Assembly: GCA_036362985.1 (NCBI GenBank) | Contig: JAYGXS010000010.1 | Coordinates: forward strand, 1,966,609 to 2,030,608 | Direction of reading: 5' to 3' | DNA length: 64,000 bases | Origin: Ligula intestinalis | Taxonomy: Eukaryota > Platyhelminthes > Cestoda > Diphyllobothriidea > Diphyllobothriidae | Shown: positions 24,880-35,433 of the stretch, piece after piece | Layout of the letters: the number at the start of each line of letters is the position of its first letter | Numbering within the stretch: the stretch's first letter is position 1 | Made by a program: the position numbers and the translations under genes | The notes under the pieces: generated by a model | Databases searched by the model: none | What the model was told of the DNA's origin: nothing | Seen by the model: only the letters and a program-made list of their open reading frames with translations

Positions 24880-25915
24880 AATAGGACAGTGTTCCAGGTC
24901 ATTAGACGAGAATACCAACGTTGATGTCGTTTACATAGACTTCAAAAAAGCCTTCGATAATGACCCACACCAACGGCTTCTCTATAAAATTGGCGAATCC
25001 GGGATAAGAAGGACTTAAATAAATTAGATAGGACATTTCCTCACAGGCCGACTGCAGTCTATGTGCGTTGGAAACGCGAAATCCTCTCCAGTGCCAGTCG
25101 TTGATGCAATGCCTCAGGGTTCCGTTCGTGGGTGATTATTGTTCTTAATCTACGTCAATGACTGTAGGTATGGACTTGTCAGCAATGGAGGTCTGTTTGC
25201 AGATTATATTAAGATATGGCAACCCATTAGAAACGCTTATGATGAACAAACTCTGCAAGAAAGTCTTGACGGCCAAGATGAGTGGTTCAGGAAATAGTTA
25301 ATGTGCCTGTCGGACGTAACCGAACAAAAAAACATGGAAATAACTATTATGGGATCTTCGAAGCCCTCTTTGCACAATTTTAGGGCTTCCAGGAGGGCAA
25401 ATAGTGTTCCGTTTGCCATTAAATGAACTTTTGTTGAAATCGATAGAGAACTATTTGGCGAAATATAGGGAACACTTATTGGTTCACATCTCGAACATGG
25501 AGTTCAGGCGTAGTGCCCATGGCTACAAAAAGACCACCAGCTGCTGGAGAGAGTCCAAAATAGGGCAACAAATATTTTAAAGAGCCTAAAGTCCTTATCT
25601 TACAAATGTAGACATGAAGCATTTAACCTTTTTCCTCTTAAGTGCAGGCAACTCCGAGGTGATCTCATACAGAAGTACCGACTCCTGAGGAATCGGGACT
25701 GTGTCCTGCAGTTTTATAAATTCTTCGCATTCGCCACATCAACTTACCTTCGTGGGAATTCCCTCACACTGCGGGGAACCTTATCCTATCTGAGTGTCCA
25801 CAGCCATTCGCATTCACAACGAGTCATCGGTGTCTGGAACGCACTGCCCGAGGAGGTCATAATGGCGAACTCGACCGATGCATTCAAACGCAAGCTTATG
25901 TCTATTTACTTAACA
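24880..25915 (+). mobile_element. LINE G: decayed CR1-like retrotransposon
   Basis: RT blocks are readable despite stops and frameshifts: VVYIDFKKAFDNDPHQRLLYK (24928-24990), MPQGSVRG, LFLIYVNDC, a catalytic box changed to FADYIK (about 25197), the LRGDLIQKYR-like C-terminal block, and VIGVWNALPEEVIM (about 25829-25865). The endonuclease and the N-terminal RT are absent. This is the oldest-looking LINE of the window judged by the density of lesions. Confidence 0.8.
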
Positions 25916-26339
25916 GATACCGTTCATATGTACAAGAAAGCAATGTTAAGGCACACCAACGCTTTGCTGACACAAACAGATAAAAAACTGTACATGTGCA
26001 CACATTACTCACTATTTTATAGTAACATATTTCATGTTGGATATTTTATGCATGCTGTTTTCTATAGGGTCTTCAAAGGCATTGCCTACTACCCTAAATG
26101 AACTGAAGAATATTGCACTTAACTGTCTTTCGAAAACGACTAAGCAAGGTTTTTGGAAAGGAACTGCAGACATTATGAGTTCTACAGAAATCACGAATTG
26201 GGGAATTTTTTCTAGCCATAGTAGAATACCTTAGTCATGCAAAATACACGAAATTACCAAATATTTATTATCAATTGCTAAGTTGTTTCTATTTAAGGTG
26301 CCGTTCTGAGATTTAATTTGTGCATTAGAGAGGCCTAAC

Positions 26340-26640
26340 GTGACCAGACATCGAGCTCGTGGCTCAATGGTAAGGACATTTGACTTAAATCAAAGAGCTC
26401 GCAAGTTCGAGGCTCGGATAGGACGCCACTTGGGTCTGGGTATGACCGGCTGACGATGGCTAATAAACCAGAAATTGTCATTGCAGTCTCCACTGTTTTT
26501 GCCGGCAACACTATATGCCTACACACCCAGCTGCTAGAGCCGTCAGAACCTCTGCCGAGACCCCGGACTGGGCGGGACAGATGAGTTCCGTTAGCGGTCG
26601 GGTGAACGTTCATCAATGAGTATACTGTTATGTTGCCTGA
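26340..26640 (+). repeat. SINE-like unit with tRNA-like head
   Basis: TGGCTCAATGGTAAG (about 26360-26374) fits a Pol III A box and AAGTTCGAGGCT (about 26403-26414) fits a B box. Between them TTTGA/TCAAA forms an anticodon-like stem. About 25 bp further on, CTGACGA (26450-26456), TGG/CCA and GAAATTGTC (26471-26479) resemble a hammerhead core. A cloverleaf acceptor stem is not convincing, so a functional tRNA is unlikely. The 3' limit is uncertain. Confidence 0.5.
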
Positions 26641-27233
26641 GCTAAAAATCCGCTGCCTATTCCGTTCTAAATTACACATAAGGAGAAACAGTTTTATAAA
26701 AGGACCTACTCTCTCACGTTCTTTGAATTAAAAATAACGTGTTGTGTGCATCCACCTCCGCGATAGAGCACAGGTCTTTCGGTTTCGTCAGCAGTTCTTG
26801 GCCTGCACTATATTGTGAGAAACACCAGGGGTTTGCAAAAAATCTTTACCTGTAAACTGGCCAAATAGTGCTCAATTGCACACAACCGTCGACTCTTTAT
26901 CATTTCTATATCATCCCTATGCAGTTGATATAGATTTTGTATAGATATTATATAGAGGTGCTATACAGTTCACGATAGTGACCACTTGGGCACTATTCGG
27001 CCATTTTAACTATCACACGCAATCAATCGGTCAGATATACCATCTACAGTTCACTGCAGTTCATTCAAATAATGTGTATTCATTAAATTGTGGACAACTT
27101 GTTGCACAATATTCCTGGCCACGCAATCATTAGGTCTCTCAAGACGTACATATTTTTGACCTCAAAGATGAAAACTCAGAATTCCGGGATAGGAATTAGA
27201 GTTCACCATCTGCTCACAGGAATAAGTTTGAAG

Positions 27234-27284
27234 ATTTGCTGACATTTCGGACAGCTGGACTGGCTGTCCTTTGTTAAAGCAAAT
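27234..27284 (-). repeat. Decayed hammerhead motif
   Basis: On the minus strand ATTTGCT (27284-27278) is the exact complement of AGCAAAT (27240-27234), forming a 7-bp helix I. GGACAG/CTGTCC forms a 6-bp helix II and is followed by GAAATGTC. Only the catalytic core is degraded: TTAACAAA stands where CTGANGA is expected, consistent with C-to-T and G-to-A changes plus one extra A. Confidence 0.55.
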
Positions 27285-27348
27285 ACTGAATTTATCGATC
27301 AGGAAGTTTAAAGTTGCGGCTTTACATGTTGGCCTTGAGCTTATCGAT

Positions 27349-27531
27349 TTATTCCGTCCGCTGTTTGGCCCTGTATGTGGATTTTGGTTTGGCGTGAATG
27401 CATTTGGTATGTTGTTTCGTCCCCACGGTAGAGGATGCTGGTAATCTTGCTGCCTCTTCTAGTGGCTTTGTCACAGAGCCGTCTTCGCTTGCAGAACACC
27501 AAGTGCCATCACGCCAAGCCAATACCCACAC
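27349..27531 (-). mobile_element. PLE tail fragment
   Basis: The minus-strand frame shares LPASSTVG and the surrounding nucleotide sequence (CCCACGGTAGA.GATGCTGG.AATC) with the PLE remnant at 150-240. No catalytic block is left. Confidence 0.4.
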
Positions 27532-27984
27532 GCAGGGCCAAAAAACGAACGTAAAAAATCGATCAGCCCAAGGTCAACAGGTAAAGCCGCAAATTTAAAC
27601 TTCGAATTCGACCTTCACGCTGCCACTTCGATTTTTGAACGGCTAACGGTATATGATCAATAGATCTCACCCATTCAAATTCAGCACTTGCAGTGATGAT
27701 GACGTTGAACGGACTGCGCCACCTGTAGGTTTCCAGGTTCTACTGATTAATTGATGGATTTTTTTTTCTTCGTGACTTCGTTTCTACCTACTTCGACCCT
27801 TCTGCCCAAGATGGGATTATTTACCTTCGACGTGGTAAGAGCAAGTTTCAATTCATTCCTGCAACTCGTGTTGTGTCATTTGATTCGTAGTTCACTCTCA
27901 AGCTGTCTTTATTTGTTAATATTTATTCAGATATAGAATGCTTACCTGCAGCACGGCTGGAAATTCTTGCAACATGTCGAAATT

Positions 27985-28625
27985 TGTGAATGATTGATAT
28001 TCACTCGTTAATCAGTATTGAATAAGGTTGTAATGTTCATAATCGTGTAGCATATTTTCAAATCATTCATAATACCGTATCTGTCCATTTATTAGTGCTG
28101 CCTATCATGTAAACAGCATAATCCATATCTATTGCAACAATTAGGAGAAATGTATGACTTTTTCCTCAAACCGAGGGCAAAAGCGTACTCTTCCTTAAAG
28201 AGCATGTACACAGCGCACAATTTGTAAATCTTGAATTCAGGTGTAGTAGTCGGCAGTTTTCAAAATTATTCGGCAATTTAGAAACTTCTTCTTAAACCAA
28301 AAGACATCTTTTCTTTAGGTATAGCATTAAGAGAAGGTGCAATTGGCTGCCAAACGAGCGCAAGAAAGAATACTTCACGTGTACGTTTCATAAAATATCT
28401 TTGTATTTATAAAGACATTTAAAATCAATCATAAAAATGCATACTACTTAAGCAGCTATTTGTTATAGGACCTACTTTTTGTTCGCGGTCAGAAGAAAGC
28501 TCCTTTAAAAGCCAGCATCTTATGGTGACTGAAATAACTTACGGAAAGTCTACATGATAACCAGCATTACAACCTTACTCAATGCCGATGAGCGAGTGAG
28601 CGTCAATCTTTTGCAAATGTCGGCA
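27985..28625. repeat. Second copy of the fold-back family
   Basis: It aligns collinearly by eye with 22640-23530. Marks include CGTTAATCAGTATTGAATAAGGTTG, CAGCGCACAATTTGTAAATC, TACGTTTCATAAAATAT and AATGCCGATGAGCGAGTGAG. Inverted-repeat character is weaker than in the first copy. Confidence 0.55.
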
Positions 28626-28699
28626 TGTTGCACGAATACCCAGACGTACTGTAGGCAGATGCAGATGTAACGAACAGGAACAGTCGCACACCAGATTGA

Positions 28700-29400
28700 T
28701 TTGTCGATTGTTTTGAGCTTTTGGACTCGTGCGGGAGTCCATCGTCCGGGGCCGACCGCGTAGGTATCGGTTTATAAATGCTTTTGAATAACCTTTTCAC
28801 ATAAATTGGCCGCAGAGCTATTGGGCCTCGCATACCTTTTCCTTTAGCTTACTGCAGTGATTCTGGATCCGTCTGAAGTTGTGCTGTGTTCATTGCCTTC
28901 CTGTAAACCGTCGTCTCAAATTCACCGTTATGCGTTCTTTTTACGAGCGCATCAAGGAAAGGCAGCTGCTGCTCTTTTTTTCCATGTGAATTGTATGTCA
29001 GGAAAGATTCCATTGAGCAGGTTATAGGTTTTTTTCAGCATGCTTTTTTGATGATAACAAACGTGTTGTCCACATAACGACGCCAAAAAAGGCTTATTTT
29101 GGATGAAGGCGGTGTTTTCTAGCTCCTGCAGGACCAGTTCCACCACTAAACCTGAGATCGGGCAGCCCATTGGAGCACCTTTGATCTGTTCGTAGGTTTT
29201 TCCAGCAAAGGTAAAGTATGTTTTTTGGCAGAATTTGAATATTCTCATGATATCTTCAATTTTGAGTGGGCTCCGGGTTTCATCGCATGTCTCTTCAAGT
29301 CTCTTGTGCAAGATGTCGTGCGCCAGATTTGGCGGTTTAGATGCAAACAACGAATTCACGTCAAATGAGACCACGATCTCGTCCGATTGAATCGTCCTAT
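28700..29400 (-). pseudogene. Penelope-like RT remnant (family 3)
   Basis: The minus frame 28952-29398 shows VVSFDVNSLFASKPPNLAHDIL, a palm block related to PLE RT, then FTFAGKTYEQIKGAPMGCPISG. After a frameshift near 28975, QQLPFLDALVKRTHNGEFETT follows. The YVDD region reads LCGQHVCYH, so the catalytic block is destroyed or frame-shifted. About 28700-28745 on the minus strand holds the hairpin TGGACTC...GAGTCCA shared with the other family 3 ends. It is inactive. Confidence 0.75.
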
Positions 29401-30714
29401 CGCAAAAGGTTGTTGTTAAGTCTACGCCGATTAACCCTAACGACTGCGATCTTCCAGGCCCGGTTCCTAAGGAGATGATAGAGAATTCTTGGAGAAGCAG
29501 AGTAGGAGAAGGTTATATTCTGTACAGAATAAGTAGAAGAACAGAGGGTAGAAAGGTGGTTGACTCGGCCTGGCGTTGAGTTTGACCATCAGCACCGTGA
29601 GATAGCACTGCAGCGTCGCGTCCGTCTCGAGCCGCGGCGGAAGGCCGAGTGACTCCAGCGTCAGTCGCCGAAGAATTTTGTCTGTCTGATGGCCTTGATG
29701 GTGATTGGTGAACGACAAGGACAGACACCAGTGGGGGAGTCCCTGTCTCGCGCGATGGTTGCCGAGTGTGCAGCAAACAAAGGCAGACACAATGCGTAGG
29801 AGTTTAGCCGGCGCGCGTAGCCACTGCACTTTCGCGGCTTTTGGCAACGAAGCCGGCATGAGTCAGCGAGGTAGGCTCCCACAGTCCGACCTCGAAAGTC
29901 CTCAAGGAATTGCGGGGCTGACTGGACTACGGTAGTTCAAATTCTAACCGTTTTATACATACTTTATAACATTTGTTGCTGCCTCGTTTTCTCTGACGGT
30001 AGACGCCTGCACGAGTTCGATAGCTCAGAACAATAGACAAATCAATCCGGTGTTCGACTATTCGTCGCCTTCTTTACCGAGTAAAATGCGTGCAAAGTGA
30101 GTATTCTCCTTCATTCGAGATGCAGATCTCGTGTGACAGATCCAGCACGCCTTACTTTCCTCTTCATACCTTTTAGGCATCACGTCTGTTGGTGCGCCTG
30201 GCAACCTGGTGTCTGGCACCGTCATGTACCATACAAAATAATCAGCATGAAAAATGCATCGACGACAACGAGTCGAGCCGGAGCATAGTAAGTGCATCTC
30301 TTGCACTGAATTCAATAATGACTGCAGCCTTCTGTCTCTCGCATATCCGTGTCTTCTCTTTAACGCTTCCACTCCCCCTAGATTAGGTGAGACTGCGCCG
30401 CGTTTACGGCCGTTGCCTGAAGTTGCTCCGGAGCTACCGGTAACAGAGGAGGTGCCGGAAACAGAGAAGTAAGAGGAGAGGAAGCGTTTAAAGGCAACGT
30501 TGGCGAAGTAGATAACAATAGAGTGGAAAGCGAGAATTCAGATGCAGTTATCGATATGTCCTGTCTAGCCATGCGAGCAAAAGCAAGCTATGGTTGCCCT
30601 GAGCATTCCTGTGTCAGTTGATTTGGCCTGAACCACCAGCAGAAATACGGCTACCTCCACGTTGGAAGGCCATACTTCCGTAGGTTCGTGTTCGTTCCAC
30701 TAGGGCTGTTGATC
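29401..30714. other. No gene recognised
   Basis: Somewhat GC-richer DNA with overlapping short frames on both strands, none with recognisable motifs. Confidence 0.4.
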
Positions 30715-31762
30715 GAAGAATACATTTGAGCGAATAAATTCGGAGAGAGCTTATCAACTGCGTCCTCTCAGTGTATGAATAACGAAACAATTCGAAAAGG
30801 CATCATTTAAAATCTTCACAAAATCGATAATAGCAAGGTCATGTTAACGGGCATGGTGCGCATAGTATGTTCTCTGTATGGAACAACGCGATCTCCGCTT
30901 AATAGTTTTTGAGATGTTGTCTCCCTTAAAGGGTAGGTATATAAAAATGGGCTTTTTCGGAACCGACTGGTCCGTAGATTTTGGCCGTAAACGGTTGCTG
31001 TATTTTTGAGTGAAAAGTAGGCGTAGCCACGCTTAAGTAGGGCCTCTTTTATGCAGGCAATTTCTGCTGGTAGGGTCTCACTGGAGTAAATTTCCTGGCT
31101 CTCTGGAAAAGGTTAAGTTTCGAATTCCGTTTCCAATGTGTAGGCACAAAACTGGTAAAATGTAGGTATTGGCCTTTCCAGGTAGTCTTGTGGAAAACAG
31201 TGCGCCTTATTGAACCATTATCCTCTCTGTGCAGGAGCATGTTAAAGGAGGACAATTATTTGTTCTGCTCCATCTCTATTGTTAACTAGATCTTTCGTTG
31301 AAATATATTCAAAAAAATAAGAAGATTGTCAGCGTCTTTTTTGGTATCAACAAAAGTGAATATATCATTCACATATCGTTTACCTATTGTTGTCTTATTA
31401 TGTTCCGATGAGACCTTTTCTTCTAAGTGGTCCATAAACATGCCTTCGAAGGTAGACCGGAGTGGACTCACCATTGCCACTCCATCAATTTATCTATAAA
31501 TTAGCCCATTGAAGAGAAGTTACACATTCTTCGTACAAATCATCAGCAATTCCCTCAGTATTTTAGATAGCAATCGAGTTTCTGACGTCTCAAGTTTGGA
31601 GTTGACATAATTATTAACTATTTGCCATGTTAACATGACTTTTCTATAATCGATTATGTGAAAATTCAAAATGATGTGTTCACTAATTGTTTCGTTATTC
31701 ATACACAGAGAGGACGCAGTTGATAAGCTCTCTCGAAATTTATTTGCGCAAATAAATTCTAC
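30715..31762 (-). mobile_element. Penelope-like element (family 2), decayed copy with inverted ends
   Basis: Minus-strand frames at 31520-31702, 31286-31480 and 31049-31255 carry, in pieces, the RT N-terminal palm, the MVSPL..TFEGMFMDHLEE block with YVNDIF (YVDD altered), and FNMLLHREDNGSIRR plus WKGQYLHFTSFVP. The ends are inverted relative to each other: 30715-30800 matches the reverse complement of 31660-31765 (GAGAGCTTATCAACTGCGTC). The right end, 31716-31762 (+), retains the hammerhead layout with a mutated core (TTGATAA). Confidence 0.8.
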
Positions 31763-31789
31763 TATTTGGGCCTGCTTAAAATGTATACC

Positions 31790-32365
31790 TGGGAAAAAAT
31801 GCTTTTAACTGTTGACAGTCTCACTTTCCTATCGGAGATGAACGCTTGCCTGGGTATCTTGCAAATCCGCTGAGATGAAGGTTAGCACGCGCGTGAACTC
31901 ATATTCCCATCTATTATACTCGTCACAAAAATAGGATTCATGTCAGCTATTGGTACAATTATGGGAATATGTTACTAGAGTATACTGTCTGCTGGTCTGA
32001 GTAAGTATTATAACTAGAATAAGCACTATAAGCAATGGCATATTACCTCTTGCAGCAGTATCCTAGCCCAAAATTAGTAAAATGTGACAAAGCTTTTGGT
32101 GGGCATAGGTGAGAGGGCGGAAACCAAGGCAAGCCCTGATGTGCTCTGTGCCTCGAATATGTATTTACTAGACATAACATAGACCCAAATGCACCCTCCT
32201 TGTCGAGATCGAGATGATATGAGATCTAGCGCTGCTGAATCACGCAGAAGGCAAACCTGTCCAACGACGTCTTTGATGTCTATGGAAATTGTTTTTTTTT
32301 CTGATTGTGATCTCGACCCAATCCCACGTAATCCCTAGATGTAAGACGACCTGTCAGCGACGCGC
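31790..32365. other. No gene recognised
   Basis: No conserved coding or repeat block is seen. Confidence 0.4.
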
Positions 32366-32369
32366 GCCT

Positions 32370-32640
32370 TAATGCGAAGGAGATAATTCGATAGGTGTGA
32401 CCTTGATCTTATTCACCTGACGTTTCGAGATCCGTCGCGGATTCGTCATCAGAGCCATAATCAGAAAGCAGTAGCAGATACCGGTAGCGCACATGCACAG
32501 GATTTTGCCGTATAAAACAGTTAAAATTAGAACGTGTAGAAAAAGTCGATAACTGTCTGGTGTGAGCGCCGATTCCCCACATGAACATCGAGAAACAGGT
32601 CCAGATGGCCCAGCAATCATCACGCCCGAATCCACCACGC
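32370..32640 (-). repeat. Dispersed repeat with hammerhead-like core, copy 3
   Basis: The minus strand has TCTGCTACTGCTTTCTGATTATGG, then CTCTGATGACGAATCCGCGA, then CGGATCTCGAAACGTCAGG (around 32425-32455). An open frame of 89 residues across it is not considered coding. Confidence 0.55.
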
Positions 32641-32759
32641 GTGATGAAAGGTTAGCAGGTCAGAGCCCGCATGCCATTCAATAGACTACCTCCACGCAAG
32701 AAGGCAAATATGGTCAATTGTCATAGTATGTTTGCATTTATAAATGTATCCCATAAATA

Positions 32760-33000
32760 CGGCAAACTGTTTCTCGTTGCTGTCGTTGCGGGACAGTTAT
32801 CGAATTTTTTTCTGAATGTTTGAATTTTAACTGTTTTATTCGGCTAACTCCTGTACATACGCTAACTTTATCTGCTACTGTTCTCTGAGTATGTCTCTGC
32901 TGACGAAACCGCGATGGATCTCGAAACGTCAGGCGAAAAAATTTAATGTCCCAGTGGTCGAATCGTCTTCTCTTAAATTACTTCCTAGGAATCGCATGTT
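32760..33000 (+). repeat. Dispersed repeat with hammerhead-like core, copy 4
   Basis: It contains AGTATGTCTCTGCTGACGAA (32888-32907) and GGATCTCGAAACGTCAGGCG (32915-32934). It lies opposite copy 3, so the pair is inverted around about 32700. Confidence 0.55.
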
Positions 33001-33344
33001 CGGTGTCATTGGCAACCTGCCTTGTTGCCGGCACCATCGGAACAAAATTCACGTCCTCTTGCTATGGGCCTTGTCTGGCCTAATCCAGAGATGAAAGTAA
33101 ATGTCAAATAGAATAGACGCGTGAATGCCGACCGTTTCCATATCTTCGCAGGCAGATCGTGAAGCTCAGATGGCTGCTGCTTCACCAGCCACTGCATATA
33201 ATGTAGCATAGTTTGGTTGAAGAAATTCTTTGGGAAAGGTAAACGAACTTTATTCGTATAAACTGGAACACACGCTTCCCAAGAAATTTTAATTCAGGAA
33301 GATGTAAAACATCTTTTCCCAGGAAGAAATTTGAAGCAAGCAAA

Positions 33345-33660
33345 TATGGCAGAATTTATTCGATCAAATAAATTTCGGGACGGCTCTTCAGCTGCGGCCC
33401 GTCTTTGCATGAATGAATAACAAGTGGGTTACAGCACAATTTGAATATCAACAAAATGGATAAAAGCAAGGTCAAATTTACGCGTAAGTGAACATTCATA
33501 TTGTCAACGTAACTCGGGAAAGGGCGGAAATTAAGGGAAGAAAACAACACAAAAACAAACAAAAGGTGACTAAATGTAGGCCTATGGACCCCAAGGTAGC
33601 TGTAGGTTAACCACATGTTCTAATTGCTTATATAGGTCGGGTTTCTCCCGCCGTATGTAG
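33345..33660 (-). repeat. PLE family 2 3' end and terminal repeat
   Basis: It follows the stop of the PLE protein. It is repeated in inverted orientation at 37170-37500, and its terminal part also at 35065-35170. It carries the hammerhead motif 33349-33395. Confidence 0.8.
33349..33395 (-). ncRNA. Hammerhead ribozyme candidate, PLE family 2, 3' end
   Basis: On the minus strand: helix I GCAG/CTGC, core CTGAAGA (position 7 is variable in hammerheads), then GCCGTCCC where helix II should be, GAA, helix III ATTTATT/AATAAAT (7 bp), and T at the cleavage position. Helix II is poorly paired, so activity is doubtful. Confidence 0.45.
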
Positions 33661-35040
33661 GCTGCTTCCATGTAGCATAATGTCCGGTTTGTTCGTGCTC
33701 GAACAAGAACTCGGAAAGATTTTTTCGGATCGACAGAGTGACCACTGTCCAATAGATGTTTTGTAATAGAGGACCGAGGTACTTTGTTTTCCTGTTTAAA
33801 AAGCCAAGAGGGTAAATGTTCAGCTGCCCTGGTCACCAATTGCCTTTGCGTTCGCCCGATGTACTTGCATCCGCAAGTGCATGTAAATTCATAGACGCAG
33901 TTTGGAGTGGCGTGCAAAGGCAAGGCATCTTTTGTCCCGTTAACGGAAAGGCCTTTAATAGGGCTGAGGAACACCAATGCAGCTGCATTGTACGTTCTCT
34001 CTATGGTGCATCGCAAACGTCGTTTGATTGTATTTGATACATTGTCACCTTTGAAGGGTAGAGATATAAAAACGGGCTTTTTTGGAACAAACTGTTCCGT
34101 AATTTTCAGCCGTAAAGGTTTACTGTATTTCTGAATGAAACGTGAAGGATATCCACGTTTAAGTAGGGCGTCTTTGATGCTGGAAATTTCTGTTGGTAAT
34201 GTTTCATTGCTGCAAATTTTCTCAGCTCGCTGGCAGAGAGTAAGTACCAAGTTTCGTTTCCACTGGATTGGCACAAAACTAGTAAAGTGTAGGTACTGGC
34301 CCTTCCAGGTAGCCTTATGATAAACACTTCGCCTTATTGAACCATCAGCCTCTCTAAACAAGAGGACGGCAAGAAAAGGCAACTTGTTGTTTTGCTCCAT
34401 TTCCATTGTGAACTTTATTTTTGGATGCAATTTATTCATGAATCGAAGAAGGTTTTCAGCGTCTTGTTTGGTTTCAAGTATAGTGAAGATATCATCGACG
34501 TAACGTCTGTATAAAGTTGTCTTGTTTAGTTGTGATGGCACGTTTTCTTCTAAATGACCCATGAATATGTCAGCAAAAGTAGGTCCAAGTGGACTTCCCA
34601 TTGCGACTCCATCGATTTGTCTATACAGATGCCCATTAAAGAGGAGTTGCACATTTTTCGTACATAGTGTAAGCAATTCCCTTAGTATATCAGGTGGTAG
34701 ACGAGTATAGGATGCATGAGTACATATAACGTCGATTGTTTCGTCCAATGGTACGTTTGTAAATAAGGATTCAACGTATAAAGAAATCATAAATTTGTTT
34801 GCAATATTTTGGAACTTAATATCTTCAACAAATTGAAAGACATCCTTTGTCACGTAAGTGGAGAACCGGCTCCTAATCGGCTTTAATTCCTTGACAAGCC
34901 ACTGTGCTAGCTTGTGTTGAGGAGAGTTAATCATAGACAAAATTGGCCGCAAAGTAATGTCCTTCTTATGTGTTTTGGGCAGACCATATAGTCTGGGGAT
35001 GTGTGTTCCTTTAGGCTTTAAAGATAATGCAGTTGCAGTA
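33582..35040 (-). CDS. Penelope-like RT plus GIY-YIG endonuclease, almost complete
   Basis: This open frame has 456 residues from Met at 34952 and extends in frame to about 35040 without a start. Blocks in order are THIPRLYGLPKTHKKD (before the Met), RPILSMINSP, FTNVPLDETIDVI, QIDGVAMGSPLGPTFADIFM, YRRYVDDIFTILE (catalytic Asp pair intact, about 34490) and WKGQYLHFTSFVP. A GIY-YIG nuclease follows: CVYEFTCTCGCKYIGRTQ, EHL, DSGHSVDPKKSFRV and MEAAYIRREKPDLYKQLE. The protein ends LPWGP. PLE proteins nick DNA with GIY-YIG and prime RT from the break. The N-terminal domain is missing and the 5' end abuts an inverted terminal repeat (35065-35170), so it is truncated. It is the best preserved PLE of the window and carries no internal stop in about 1.46 kb. 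Confidence 0.92.
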
Positions 35041-35064
35041 TCAATCAGGAACCAGCGCCATTTG

Positions 35065-35433
35065 TTATTGATTCATGCAAAGACGGGCCGCAGCTGACGA
35101 GCCGTCACGAAATTTATTTGATCGAATAAATTCTGCCATATTTGCTTGCTTCAAATTTCTTCCTGGGAAAATATGTTTCACATTTCTTAAAAGGCACATT
35201 GGTATATCAGCACCTTGTACTCCCATTGCTAGCATGCGGCTTTGCGTGCAAAGAAACGGGAATCTTCTATTGCTTTGGTTTGATCTTTGCCTGACACCTC
35301 TAGACGAAAACAAAGTACCTCGGTCCTCTATTACAAAACATCTATTGGACATTGGTCACTCTGTCGATCCGAAAAAATCTTTCCGAGTTCTTGTTCGAGC
35401 ACGAACAAACCAGACATTACGCTACATGGAAGC
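35065..35433 (+). mobile_element. PLE family 2, plus-strand copy, left part
   Basis: It starts with the terminal repeat (hammerhead 35090-35136), continues with leader sequence, and jumps by internal deletion to the endonuclease C-terminal region: ENKVPRSSITKHLLDIGHSV and FRVLVRARTNQTLRYMEA. It stops at 35433, where LINE E is inserted. The rest of the element resumes at 37166 (REKPDLCKQLEHVVNLQLPW). Confidence 0.85.
35090..35136 (+). ncRNA. Hammerhead ribozyme candidate, PLE family 2
   Basis: Helix I GCAG (35090-35093) pairs with CTGC (35133-35136). The core CTGACGA is at 35094-35100. GCCGTCAC (35101-35108) provides only one closing G-C pair for helix II. GAA follows at 35109-35111. Helix III ATTTATT (35112-35118) pairs with AATAAAT (35125-35131), and T35132 is at the cleavage position. 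Confidence 0.5.

Noticed and set aside
32369..32638. 89-residue minus-strand frame
   Set aside because: It lies wholly within the dispersed hammerhead-like repeat and is not conserved in the other copies.
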